DNA from: Paenibacillus periandrae
GTDB taxonomy: Bacteria > Bacillota > Bacilli > Paenibacillales > NBRC-103111
Reading direction: 5' to 3'
Assembly: GCF_022458865.1 (NCBI RefSeq)
Contig: NZ_JAJNMU010000002.1
Coordinates: forward strand, 310,001-374,000
Length of the DNA: 64,000 nt
In this document: in pieces, positions 1-8,310 of the stretch
Position numbering within the stretch: the first letter of the stretch is position 1
Layout: each line of letters begins with the position of its first letter
Notes under the pieces: model-generated
Database searches by the model: none
What the model saw: the letters and a program-made list of their open reading frames with translations, nothing else
Told to the model about the DNA's origin: nothing
Translations under genes and position numbers: made by a program

Positions 1-1314
1 TTCACCCGTTGCTTCGTGGTTCTCATAAATATGCAAATTGCGATCGGAGTTGCCGTGCATCCTGTCATGGGTAACATTAATATCTGCATAATGTATGTTT
101 CCCGCTACCTGTAAATATTCGTGGACAAACCCGATCCATTGAAAACGCTTCTCACGCTTGACCAAACGATTTCTACGCAGGCTAGTCATCACATTTCCAT
201 ATTCATCACGAGCGAGAATATAGTTCATGGATACGGAATCGACAGTCCATTCAAGTCCGGCAAGAAGCTCTTTAAATTTCTCAGCATCCGCAGGCAAAAT
301 CACATCATCTGCGTCCAGCCATAATATATATTCCTGTGTGGCTTGGCTGAAGGCATAATTTCGTGCTTTGGAAAAATCGTTAACCCAGACAAATTCAAAT
401 ACGCGGTCTGTGTATTTTCGTGCAATCTGCTTCGTTTGGTCCTCCGAGCCCGTATCGACGATAATAATTTCATCAACCAAATCACTGACACTGGACAAAC
501 ATCGATCAAGGGTTTGCTCTTCATTTTTGACAATCATACAAAGGCTTACCGTTATCTTATTCTTCCATTTAAGCAAAGCCTGTGAAATATCCAAGCCCCA
601 TTTTTGAGCTGCCTTCACTTTATTCTCATGAAGAAGCTTACCGTACCAGTAAGGATCATCCGGAAACAAATCTGGAGGCTGTTGATAGCGGACAAAACAA
701 TCCTTGGGTATATACAAACTATAACCAGCCTGCATGGCACGATAACAATAATCATCATCCTCGAATGATTCCAAGCCGAACCGTTCATCAAATCCGCCTA
801 GTTTGTCGTATGCACTCTTACGGACAGCAAGCATTTGGCTAAGAAGCCGTGTCACTCTCTGGGTCTGGCCTGCATGCTCCGCAATGAATGCACGAGCAAC
901 AACACTTAACTGCTCGATGCTGTTGATAGGCACGGGAATCGATACATGCTGGGCTCCACTGACGCCATTACTCATGGGTCCAACCATTGCCGCATCAGGG
1001 TACTGTTTTAAACAACTAGTCAATGACTTCAACCAGCCCTTGGACAGGGTCATATGATCGCGCAGAAAAACAAGCAAATCGCCTTTGGCCTGGGCTGCTC
1101 CAAGGTTATAACCCGCAGCAACACCGATTCGTTCTTGAGAGGTAAGCGTTATAATACCCTTCTTGTCCATACTCAGCAATTTGTCAATTTCATTCGAGCC
1201 ACCATCATTGATCACAATTAATTCGTAGGTTCCAGATGTAGATCGCCGAATGCTCGCAAGACATTGTTTAACCATGCTACTATGCTGAGCTAACAATATA
1301 ATACTGGTCTTCAT
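1..1314 (-). CDS. Two-domain GT2 glycosyltransferase, 3' end outside window
   Basis: Predicted cytoplasmic glycosyltransferase with two GT-A (GT2) domains in tandem; only the first 438 codons are inside the window. The N-terminal domain starts MKTSIILLAQHSSM and has the nucleotide-binding IND motif near residue 34 and an EDDDYCYRA motif near residue 185. At the usual DxD/NND position it reads LVFLRDHM. The second domain begins near residue 255 with TVSLCMIVKNEEQTL and has VDTGS and WLDADD, typical of the SunS-like GT2 enzymes that often carry TPR repeats. The start at 1314 is the first Met of the GT fold. It lies about 95 bp downstream of the paralog at 1409-2668 with no obvious terminator between, so the two are probably co-transcribed. 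Sugar and acceptor are unknown; spore-surface glycosylation is inferred from the nearby gerE and the glycan island further right. Confidence 0.88.
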   Translation of the reverse strand, partial: MKTSIILLAQHSSMVKQCLASIRRSTSGTYELIVINDGGSNEIDKLLSMDKKGIITLTSQERIGVAAGYNLGAAQAKGDLLVFLRDHMTLSKGWLKSLTSCLKQYPDAAMVGPMSNGVSGAQHVSIPVPINSIEQLSVVARAFIAEHAGQTQRVTRLLSQMLAVRKSAYDKLGGFDERFGLESFEDDDYCYRAMQAGYSLYIPKDCFVRYQQPPDLFPDDPYWYGKLLHENKVKAAQKWGLDISQALLKWKNKITVSLCMIVKNEEQTLDRCLSSVSDLVDEIIIVDTGSEDQTKQIARKYTDRVFEFVWVNDFSKARNYAFSQATQEYILWLDADDVILPADAEKFKELLAGLEWTVDSVSMNYILARDEYGNVMTSLRRNRLVKREKRFQWIGFVHEYLQVAGNIHYADINVTHDRMHGNSDRNLHIYENHEATGE

Positions 1315-1408
1315 TGCAGCCTCCATATTGAAAAGTAAATGTACTGGATTAAAGCGATTTCCAACAAAACTTGACCTTGATCACTGGTTCTGGCTGAGGG
1401 ACTCCCTT

Positions 1409-2668
1409 TTAATTTCCATGCTTTTTGTTATGTGTAATGCAAATATCAGCTTGCACTATGTTTCCTTTTACGTCCAAATATTGATTTACTGCGTCTACCC
1501 ACTTATAATCTCGCTCACGCTTAACAAGACGATTCGTACGTGAGCTCGGCGTCGTATTACTGTTCTCCCCGAAGCTATAATGGTCATACATCGCTACGGA
1601 ATCTGTATTCCACCCCATATGAGACAACATATATTTAAATTTATCTGCATCCGTTGGAAGAACAACTTCTTCTGCTTCCAGCCATAGTATGTATGTCTGA
1701 GTAGCCAGGCTGAAGCATAAGTTTCTTGCATTGACCAAATCAGGGGTCCCTTCATATTCCACAACAAAGCCTGTAAATCTTAATGCAATCTCTTTGGTGC
1801 GGTCTGTAGACCCTATATCGACAATAACAATTTCATCGACCCATTCACTAACACTTAACAGGCATTCCTCTAACGTTGCTTCGTTATTCTTAACGACCAT
1901 ACATAAGCTAACCGTAACAGGCTGTTTCCAATTTAATAGTGCTGCTGTAAGGTCAAATCCCCATTTCTCCCTTGCAACGGCTTTGTTATGTTCCATCTGT
2001 AAAAAATACCAGTTGGGTATTTCCGGAAATAAAGAGGGTGGTGCCTCATACCGGACAAAACAATCCTCAGTCACATACAAGCTGCAACCAGCTTGAAGCG
2101 CTCGATAACAAAAATCATCGTCCTCATAGCTTTCAAGTAAAAATCGTTCGTCAAATCCCTCCAGTTTACGAAAGCATTCATTATTTATAATAAAAAGATT
2201 GCTTATTATTCTGGTTACATTTTGGTACCGACCTTTTTTAATGATACTCAAACCTTTGGAGGCATTATTCAATTGGTCCATATTATCACAATCAAATGAT
2301 ACTCTCTGCATACCGCTGATATCATTGCTCACAGGACCTGCAATCGCATTATCACCATACTTATCCAAGCATGCATTAAGGTTAGCCAACCATCTCTCCG
2401 AAACGGCCATATGATCACGGATGAACACCAACCTGTCTCCGGTTGCTATCGCTGCGCCCTGGTTGTAGCCCTTGGCTACCCCAACATAATGTGCATTCGT
2501 AATGATCTTAATATCATTGCTCAACCCCAGCCACCGGGTAATCTCCTCAGAGGCTCCATCGTTGATTACAATTAGTTCATAAGACCCTTCCGTAAACAAT
2601 CGGATTCTGGACAAACATTGCTTAAACAGTTCTTCTTGCTGAGCCAATATAATAATACTGATCTGCAT
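1409..2668 (-). CDS. Two-domain GT2 glycosyltransferase, shortened paralog
   Basis: A 419-residue glycosyltransferase with the same two-GT2 layout as its downstream neighbour. Domain 1 (about residues 1-240) opens MQISIIILAQQEEL, has VINDGAS, then FIRDHM in place of the usual NND/DxD, and an ESYEDDDFCYRA motif. Domain 2 (about 251-419) opens TVSLCMVVKNNEATL and has VDIGSTDRT and LWLEAEEV, where most relatives have DADD, so the metal site differs. The protein stops at NKKHGN, exactly where the neighbour continues as HGNSDRNLHIYE, so any C-terminal TPR part is missing here. The ribosome site TAAGGAGAG precedes the ATG. Substrate unknown. Confidence 0.87.
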   Translation of the reverse strand: MQISIIILAQQEELFKQCLSRIRLFTEGSYELIVINDGASEEITRWLGLSNDIKIITNAHYVGVAKGYNQGAAIATGDRLVFIRDHMAVSERWLANLNACLDKYGDNAIAGPVSNDISGMQRVSFDCDNMDQLNNASKGLSIIKKGRYQNVTRIISNLFIINNECFRKLEGFDERFLLESYEDDDFCYRALQAGCSLYVTEDCFVRYEAPPSLFPEIPNWYFLQMEHNKAVAREKWGFDLTAALLNWKQPVTVSLCMVVKNNEATLEECLLSVSEWVDEIVIVDIGSTDRTKEIALRFTGFVVEYEGTPDLVNARNLCFSLATQTYILWLEAEEVVLPTDADKFKYMLSHMGWNTDSVAMYDHYSFGENSNTTPSSRTNRLVKRERDYKWVDAVNQYLDVKGNIVQADICITHNKKHGN

Positions 2669-3111
2669 AAGCTCTCCTTAATTAGTAGTCTTACTTTGTA
2701 ATTCGTTAGTATTTGATTAATTATCCCGTATTTTTACATTTATAGTAACAAAATAACATATATTTGATTGTTTAATTATAACATTTATCACATATTGGCA
2801 AGGATACATTATACTAAAAATTTCATTAAATTTATTTTATAAACTACATAGCTCGACACTCTCAGCAGAAATATAACAAAAACCGGATATATATAACTCC
2901 CAAAATCCAGCGTATTTCAATTACATGTCGATAAAGAATGAATAAAACAGTATCCTGCTACATATTATACCATCCGGTTCTGAGCATATTCTGAGCATAT
3001 TCTGAACACATACACAACCAAAGAGCCCTCTCCGGCTTATTCCCCTAAAGGAAAAAGCGCATTAGAAGGCTTTACAGGATTAGACAGTGTGAATCGAAAA
3101 CGATAAACCGA
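2669..3111. other. AT-rich intergenic region between a GT gene and gerE
   Basis: This 443-bp stretch holds no convincing gene. It contains a short tandem repeat (2978-3010) and, just below gerE, an imperfect hairpin (arms 3019-3030 and 3064-3073) that could be a weak terminator for gerE; its U-tract is poor. The part next to 2668 is very AT-rich and must hold the GT promoter, but no clear -35/-10 pair or sigma-K-type pair was found. Confidence 0.5.
2978..3010. repeat. 11-bp tandem repeat, about three copies
   Basis: TTCTGAGCATA occurs twice back to back and is followed by a third, degenerate copy (TTCTGAACACA). It lies in the gap upstream of the GT gene at 1409-2668. No known binding site was recognised. 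Confidence 0.7.
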
Positions 3112-3336
3112 TCAAATCGTGATTTCCCCAAGCTTGATCAGCTCAACTACTGCTTGTGAACGACCTTTTACATTTAGTTTTTGCATGACATTGGATATAT
3201 GATTACGCACCGTTTTCTCGCTAATAAACAGCTGCTGCGCGATATCCTTGGTTGTTTTGTCCTGCACTAACAGTTCGAAAACTTCGCGTTCACGATTGGT
3301 TAACAAAAACTTACTTTTGTGGTCGCTGCCCTTCAA
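3112..3336 (-). CDS. gerE: GerE, late mother-cell sporulation transcription regulator
   Basis: A 74-residue protein made almost entirely of a LuxR-type helix-turn-helix. In Bacillus, GerE acts in the mother cell after sigma-K to activate late coat genes and repress others. The length equals that of the B. subtilis protein, and the stretches REREVFELLVQDKTTK, LFISEKTVRNHISN, MQKL, VKGRSQAVVEL and LGE match what I recall of GerE almost residue for residue. The start is TTG, with AAGGAGGGGTGA six bases upstream. It is monocistronic between two gaps. Its presence next to glycosyltransferases supports, but does not prove, that they act on the spore surface. Confidence 0.95.
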   Translation of the reverse strand: MKGSDHKSKFLLTNREREVFELLVQDKTTKDIAQQLFISEKTVRNHISNVMQKLNVKGRSQAVVELIKLGEITI

Positions 3337-3367
3337 AGTGTCACCCCTCCTTGCTTGGGTTTTTGTA

Positions 3368-3395
3368 TCATTACAAGGTGTAGGGATACAGTCAA
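3368..3395 (-). promoter_or_regulatory. gerE: Possible gerE promoter
   Basis: On the minus strand TTGACT (3390-3395) and TAATGA (3368-3373) are 16 bp apart, about 30 bp above the TTG start. This resembles a vegetative promoter. gerE is expected to be sigma-K dependent, and I see no good CATA-NNN-TA element, so the assignment is weak. Confidence 0.3.
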
Positions 3396-3547
3396 GTTAG
3401 TTTATGAAGTACAGCAATTAATGGTGCAGTGGCGCGGAAAAATGGGCTTACCGATTGCTTCCTCATTACGATCGCGGGAAGCTCACATCAATTGTATGGG
3501 CAGCTATCTCGGTTATAGGCTTTTTGCCACGTGAACAAGCATAATAA

Positions 3548-3588
3548 AAGAAAAAAGGACCTTCGGCGTGACATCACCGATAAGTCCT
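3548..3588 (-). terminator. Rho-independent terminator of the GDPD-PHP-ABC operon
   Basis: On the minus strand an AGGAC...GTCCT stem (arms 3584-3588 and 3556-3560), extended inside by ATCGG/CCGAA pairing, is followed by a T-rich run (TTTTTTCTTTT). It lies about 110 bp below the stop codon at 3697. Confidence 0.8.
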
Positions 3589-3696
3589 CAGTATACCTGA
3601 ATCATAACCGTTACTAATAACTCATACTTCACCCATAACCTATTTCCTACAGCCCACAGCCGCTCTAACACAATCCATACTTACGGCAGCAGCGAA

Positions 3697-4437
3697 TCAA
3701 TTCTTTAGTTTAGATTCACCTTGCTTTTGCAGCTCAGTCAGCTTGGTGACCTCTCTGGTGGTAATGGCATCTACCCCCATCTGGATAAAGCTCTGCATGG
3801 CCGCCGAATCGTTAACAGTGTATACCCATACCGCAAGACCAGAAGCATGAGCAAGCTCCACGATTTCTTGACGGCATGTTGAATAATCCATATTCAAGCC
3901 ATAATAAGAACGGAGCACGGCCTCCTCGCATTGCTTAGCCGCATATAACGAGTAGTTGTCACTCTCTTCGGGAGTAAATGTCTTTGGCGTGTTGAACACG
4001 ACCTGAATATCATGATGACGGTTAGTAATATTCTCACTGCAGCCTGTTATATAAACTCGATCAACCATGTTGTATTCCCTCACCAGATGTATGACAGGCT
4101 CAATCGTATCCACTGTCTTAATATCCAGATTTAATTGGACATCATACTGCTTGGCAATTTGCAGAATATCCGCCAGCTTTACAATTTCATAATTTTCATA
4201 CACAGAGCTGAGCTTCGTTCTGATTTCATATTGATTCAGCTGCTCATAGGTACAATCACGTAGATAAGGAGAATCATCATGAAGCAAAATGACAGTCCCG
4301 TCTCCTGCAACTCGCAAATCGACCTCTACAATATCCGCACCCGATTGAATGCCTTCCATAAAGGACTCCCTGGTATTGTCCGGCGCATTTCCGCACCCGG
4401 TATGTGCAGCAATTTTTGGAAACGATGGTTTCTTCAT
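3697..4437 (-). CDS. Glycerophosphodiester phosphodiesterase family protein (GDPD)
   Basis: A 246-residue TIM-barrel GDPD that would hydrolyse glycerophosphodiesters to glycerol 3-phosphate and an alcohol. Visible family motifs are an IAAHTG strand near the N-terminus, PDNTRESF, the metal-binding IVEVDLR, the VILLHDD strand, and the closing WVYTVND and GVDAITT segments. The first motif reads His-Thr where GDPD enzymes normally have His-Arg, so activity or specificity may differ. There is no signal peptide, so it should be cytoplasmic. ATG 4437 is preferred to TTG 4452 or ATG 4443 because GGAGGG sits at proper spacing only for 4437. It is the last gene of the operon headed by the LacI regulator, 18 bp after the PHP gene. 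Confidence 0.85.
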   Translation of the reverse strand: MKKPSFPKIAAHTGCGNAPDNTRESFMEGIQSGADIVEVDLRVAGDGTVILLHDDSPYLRDCTYEQLNQYEIRTKLSSVYENYEIVKLADILQIAKQYDVQLNLDIKTVDTIEPVIHLVREYNMVDRVYITGCSENITNRHHDIQVVFNTPKTFTPEESDNYSLYAAKQCEEAVLRSYYGLNMDYSTCRQEIVELAHASGLAVWVYTVNDSAAMQSFIQMGVDAITTREVTKLTELQKQGESKLKN

Positions 4438-4455
4438 CTTCATTCCCTCCAACCC

Positions 4456-5484
4456 TTATTTATGATAAGCAAAATAGATCGGGTTCGTAAAAGCAATCAT
4501 CGTGATGCAGCTATGAAAAGCTCCATGAAGCTCGGCCCGCAGCCAAATAAGCTCCTTGACCTCGACCCTGCAGGTAGCTATTGAAGCGTTCCGTGATACG
4601 TTAAGCTCGGCTATCTGCCCTTTATTGCTCATAAGCACAACTCTGAGCTCCTGGTCGGCTAGCTGCCAATGCTCTTCCCTTACGGTGAAGTCTACCTCAA
4701 CCTGCACCTGTGCGGTGTCCGCAACCCCGTTCACTCTTACTTCTTCCCCAATGCCATATACAGGATCTGTTGGGCCTGGTTGAACCGTACATTGCAGCAA
4801 GGGTCCCATCGTTACGCTGATTGAACCGTTTCTGAGCGCATCGACAGCTGCCTTTTCCAAATCCGTTTGTTCTGGATTCAAAGCTCCATTGTTTGCCAAG
4901 CCCAAATAGGTAACAGCAATCGGTTCCGTTACTTTCTTCGAGGATACATGCCAATCTCGTCCACATACCCCGGATATCCGATAGCCTTGGTTTAACATGT
5001 CTGTCCACAGCTGGAAGGCTCTTTGGTTACTGTTCATAATCGAAGGGAACGTATAGGACCAGACCTCAATATAATCGATGTCCTTCCAATCCGATATTTC
5101 ATATTCCCAGTAGCAGCCCGTGCATAGCGGACTTCCAACCCGATACGGATGGGCAATCCCGACGACTCCGCCTTGTCGATGGACTCTTTCAATGCCTCTA
5201 TGAATATCCTTAACGCCGAGATCTCTCCAATCCACATAGTCAACGATGCCAATCGCCAGCATATGTCCGAAGAACGTGGTCCACTCCATGCCGCGTATAA
5301 TTTGCAGCTCCGTTTCCGTCTGGATCTGCTCCCTCTCCAATAGAGGCGACATCGTGTTGTGATCGGTCATTGCAATTCCGAACAAACCAAGCTCCTTGGC
5401 GCTGTTCGCAAGCTCGCGCAGTGAATGCTCGCCATCACTGTGAAACGTATGGGTGTGCAGCTCATAAGGAAGCCATTGTCTCAT
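4456..5484 (-). CDS. PHP-domain metallophosphoesterase (CehA/McbA-like)
   Basis: A 342-residue PHP-family hydrolase. The metal ligands are visible: ELHTHTFHSDG at the N-terminus, MTDHNT, a GMEW glutamate with FGHMLAIG, GIAHP, and CGRDWH. The C-terminal third, after about residue 240, looks like a beta-sandwich. The family hydrolyses phosphoester or related bonds; the substrate here is unknown, but the operon (ABC importer plus GDPD) points to a phosphodiester or sugar phosphate. ATG 5484 is chosen because GGGGAGG lies 7 bases before it. Its ATGA overlap with the stop of the upstream gene suggests translational coupling. Confidence 0.83.
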   Translation of the reverse strand: MRQWLPYELHTHTFHSDGEHSLRELANSAKELGLFGIAMTDHNTMSPLLEREQIQTETELQIIRGMEWTTFFGHMLAIGIVDYVDWRDLGVKDIHRGIERVHRQGGVVGIAHPYRVGSPLCTGCYWEYEISDWKDIDYIEVWSYTFPSIMNSNQRAFQLWTDMLNQGYRISGVCGRDWHVSSKKVTEPIAVTYLGLANNGALNPEQTDLEKAAVDALRNGSISVTMGPLLQCTVQPGPTDPVYGIGEEVRVNGVADTAQVQVEVDFTVREEHWQLADQELRVVLMSNKGQIAELNVSRNASIATCRVEVKELIWLRAELHGAFHSCITMIAFTNPIYFAYHK

Positions 5485-5945
5485 GACGCATCCTCCCCTT
5501 CCCATACCCGCAGCTTAAAGCTGCACACTTCGGTGACGATCGCGTGTAAGCTTAGTGTAATTGACCAATTCCCTTGAATCAATAGTCCCGGCATAAGACC
5601 TGGGGAAGCCGAGCCGGCAGCTAGAAACAGATGCTGTTCTGAATCATGCCTGTGACATGCCCCTCTGAAACCGTTAGGATCGTCGACGGAAACTGTAATT
5701 AAATTTTTCAACGGAAGAAATCGGGTCCAGCTGTCCTCCATAATCGGATCGTTACCGTCATTATATTTCCGCAAGCTCTGTTCGATAATCCCCTTGGATA
5801 AAGCCTCATTGTCCAGCGTTTTGGGAGAATAGTTAAAATCTATGTTCACCTTGCGGCATGAATCGGAAACGGCAAATGAATACGTGATATGGGTCTGAGT
5901 CTGGGCAATCGCCAGTTTCTCCTCAACTTCAAGTAATAGATTCAT
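5481..5945 (-). CDS. Conserved-looking protein of unknown function in ABC/PHP operon
   Basis: A 154-residue protein with no signal peptide or membrane segment and no domain I recognise. It is rich in beta-prone segments (ITVSVDD, LFLAAGSAS, WSITLSLHAIV, SFKLRVWEGE), has several His and Asp residues, and contains a GLLIQGNW turn, consistent with a small beta-sandwich. It overlaps the PHP gene by 4 bp and follows the binding-protein gene by 21 bp. Fixed position and coupling suggest an accessory subunit or partner of the PHP enzyme; this is inference only. Confidence 0.7.
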   Translation of the reverse strand: MNLLLEVEEKLAIAQTQTHITYSFAVSDSCRKVNIDFNYSPKTLDNEALSKGIIEQSLRKYNDGNDPIMEDSWTRFLPLKNLITVSVDDPNGFRGACHRHDSEQHLFLAAGSASPGLMPGLLIQGNWSITLSLHAIVTEVCSFKLRVWEGEDAS

Positions 5946-5966
5946 AATTCCACCTTTGTTTGTGCT

Positions 5967-7355
5967 TTATTTTTGTGTTGCAAGCCAGGCTGTCGATTCT
6001 TTTTGCGCTTTTTCTAATGCGGCTTCAAGTGTCGATTTCCCAAGCAATCCTTCCTCCACTGACTCTGATAAAATATACCGAGGTTGACCGGAGCGGTACG
6101 GATACCGTGGCGCCCATAGCTTGCCCATCGATTCCAGTTCAATCATCGCATGTGGATTTTTTTGAATTTGTTCCCACTTCATGGCCGACTTCGTAACAGG
6201 GAGGAACTGGGAGCTTTGCTCATCCCACATATATTTCTGGAAGAAATCGCTCACGCTAAATTTCAGAAATTCCCAAGCCAGCTCCTTGTTTGTGCTGCTT
6301 TTGGCAATCGAATAAGGGCTGCCTGCGAACATTCCACCCATATTCTTGTCTTTATTAACAAACAATGGAGCAACACCAAATTGATCCTGCAGCCCTGCAG
6401 CATATATCGTATCAACAAAAATCGGCTGTACACGAATATGAATGGCAATATCGTTGTTGGCCGTTCCCCATTTCTCGCCGCCCTGTTTGACCAGCGCTCC
6501 TTTGGGAGCATAGGCATTCAAATCATTCAGCCACTTCAGACCCTTCAGCATCTGTGGAGAATTAAAGTTGACCTCCATGCCCTTGAATAAAAATCCTTTG
6601 CCCCAGGAACCGCCGTATGCTTCTGCTGCATTGATAACCGAATCTGCGGCGTCAGCGCCTGCATAAAACGCACCATAATTTTGCTTCCCGGTCTTTGGAT
6701 TCGTGCCTGTCATTTTCTTAGCCTTCTCCAGGATTTCCTCAGGAGTCGGATTTTTGGAAAGCTCCTCTACGCCCCATTCCTTGAAAATCTTTTTGTCGTA
6801 GGCGATAACTCGGGTGTCCCCGATAAAAGGAAGTCCGTAAATTTGCAGCTCCGTATCTTTGGGACCCATGGCCTTCCAGCCTTCAACCTGATTGTTGATA
6901 AATATGCCCAGATCGAATTTGTCTTTCTCTATATAAGGCGCCAGAGGCTCCAATAAATCCTGACTGGCCAGATTGGCGATTCCCGGTACCTGAAACACAT
7001 CCGCACCTTTCGAATTCAGCATCGCATCTGTTTTTTGGACGTAGCCATCCCAGCCCAGCAGTATGAATTCCACCGTAGCCCCTGGATAGAGCCGTTCAAA
7101 TTCTTTTTTCAGTACCGATACGCCCTTGACTTTTTTACCCGAAATTGGATTTGTCTTGTCTTCTATGCTGAAATCCCCGATTAGCTGTACTTTCAGTGTG
7201 CCGGACCATTTCTTATCTGAAACCTTTGCTGTCGATTCATTAGCCTGAACGGGCTTCGTTTCCGCCTTGCTGCTGCAGCCTGCTAATACCTGCATCGCGA
7301 ATACGGACAGCAGTACACCTGCCACCAAACCTTTTTTCGTCCTCTTGTTAACCAT
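5967..7355 (-). CDS. ABC transporter extracellular solute-binding lipoprotein
   Basis: A 462-residue type 1 solute-binding protein of carbohydrate-uptake (CUT1) ABC systems. After Lys/Arg-rich residues and a hydrophobic stretch it has the lipobox LAGC, so it should be lipid-anchored outside the membrane. The body has the usual family pattern: KGVSVLKKEFERLYPG, NSKGADVFQVPG, GLPFIGDTRVIAYDKKIFKEWGV and KELAWEFLKF. ATG 7355 (spacing 8 from GAGAGGG) is preferred to GTG 7364, which adds only three residues. It follows the two permeases. The GDPD and PHP genes downstream make a glycerophosphodiester-type or sugar-phosphate ligand plausible (compare the Ugp system), but the ligand cannot be read from the sequence. 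Confidence 0.92.
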   Translation of the reverse strand: MVNKRTKKGLVAGVLLSVFAMQVLAGCSSKAETKPVQANESTAKVSDKKWSGTLKVQLIGDFSIEDKTNPISGKKVKGVSVLKKEFERLYPGATVEFILLGWDGYVQKTDAMLNSKGADVFQVPGIANLASQDLLEPLAPYIEKDKFDLGIFINNQVEGWKAMGPKDTELQIYGLPFIGDTRVIAYDKKIFKEWGVEELSKNPTPEEILEKAKKMTGTNPKTGKQNYGAFYAGADAADSVINAAEAYGGSWGKGFLFKGMEVNFNSPQMLKGLKWLNDLNAYAPKGALVKQGGEKWGTANNDIAIHIRVQPIFVDTIYAAGLQDQFGVAPLFVNKDKNMGGMFAGSPYSIAKSSTNKELAWEFLKFSVSDFFQKYMWDEQSSQFLPVTKSAMKWEQIQKNPHAMIELESMGKLWAPRYPYRSGQPRYILSESVEEGLLGKSTLEAALEKAQKESTAWLATQK

Positions 7356-7439
7356 ACATGACACCCTCTCAGGATACGTTTTTTTGTCAAACGATTGAAC
7401 CCTGCATAACCATCGTCTATTTACAATTGCTTTTCCAGC

Positions 7440-8294
7440 TCACTCTCCTTTCAGTCCGCTTAAAGCGATGCTTCGTATGATATATTTTTGCAAAAAGAGA
7501 AACACAACAACGATCGGTACAATACTCGCTGTCGCTAGTGCCATGGTTAAACCGCCCAAACGCGTCCCGTTTTCAAACGAGAAGCTGGCGAGAAATAGCG
7601 GAATGGTCCTTAGTGCATGATCGTTAATGACGACAAGCGGCCAGAGGAAGGCGTTCCAGCTATCAAGAAAGGACAGGATGGCCAATGTCGCCGTGATCGG
7701 TCCGGTAAGCGGCAAATAGATTTGGAAAAATGTTCTTTTTTCGCTCGAACCGTCAATCTGTGCAGCCTCTCGCAAGCTGTCTGGCAGCTGGTCGAAATAC
7801 TGTTTGGATAACAAAATACCAAAGCCATACAGGATCGCTGGTGCAATTAACGGAACATATGTGTTAATCAAGCCAAATTTATTGAACATCGTGAATAACG
7901 GAATCAGTCTGGTTTCCATAGGAATCATCATCGTCCCCAGCACGATCATAAACAATAATTTTTTACCGCGAAATTGACCTTTTGAGAACGCATAACCCGC
8001 CAGAAGCGAGCTGGATACACTAAGGCATACGGCACAGACGGCTACGAATCCCGAATTCAAATAGGAATAAAACAGAGTCGCATTTTCCATAACAAGCTCA
8101 AAGTTGAAAAAAGAGGGCTGCTTCGGAAAAAATGTTGGCGGAAAAGGTGGCTGCAGGTTAGCCGTGCGCTCGAGGCCGATGCTGAGCATCCATAGGAATG
8201 GAGAAATCATAATCCCGCTCAAGACAAGTAGAGACACGAAGATAACGCTTTCAATTAATGTTGGTTTTCTTGAAAAGATGCTCGATGTTTTCAT
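7440..8294 (-). CDS. Carbohydrate ABC transporter permease, MalG/UgpE type
   Basis: A 284-residue inner-membrane permease with six predicted membrane spans. The EAA motif that docks the ATPase is clear: REAAQIDGSSEKRTFFQIYLP near residues 180-200. The N-terminus (IESVIFVSLLVLSGIMISPFLWML) and the C-terminus ending in SGLKGE are typical of the MalG/UgpE half. No ATPase gene is in the operon, so a shared MsmX-type ATPase elsewhere in the genome is likely (known for Gram-positive CUT1 importers). It starts 16 bp after its partner permease. Confidence 0.93.
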   Translation of the reverse strand: MKTSSIFSRKPTLIESVIFVSLLVLSGIMISPFLWMLSIGLERTANLQPPFPPTFFPKQPSFFNFELVMENATLFYSYLNSGFVAVCAVCLSVSSSLLAGYAFSKGQFRGKKLLFMIVLGTMMIPMETRLIPLFTMFNKFGLINTYVPLIAPAILYGFGILLSKQYFDQLPDSLREAAQIDGSSEKRTFFQIYLPLTGPITATLAILSFLDSWNAFLWPLVVINDHALRTIPLFLASFSFENGTRLGGLTMALATASIVPIVVVFLFLQKYIIRSIALSGLKGE

Positions 8295-8310
8295 GACATG
8301 TTCCTTTCAG

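Noticed and set aside
1731..2096. 121-codon plus-strand frame opposite the GT2 gene
   Set aside because: Complement of a well-supported coding region, no start signal.
3319..3534. Short plus-strand frame of 71 codons opposite gerE and its upstream region
   Set aside because: No ribosome site and no recognisable content; overlaps gerE control sequences.
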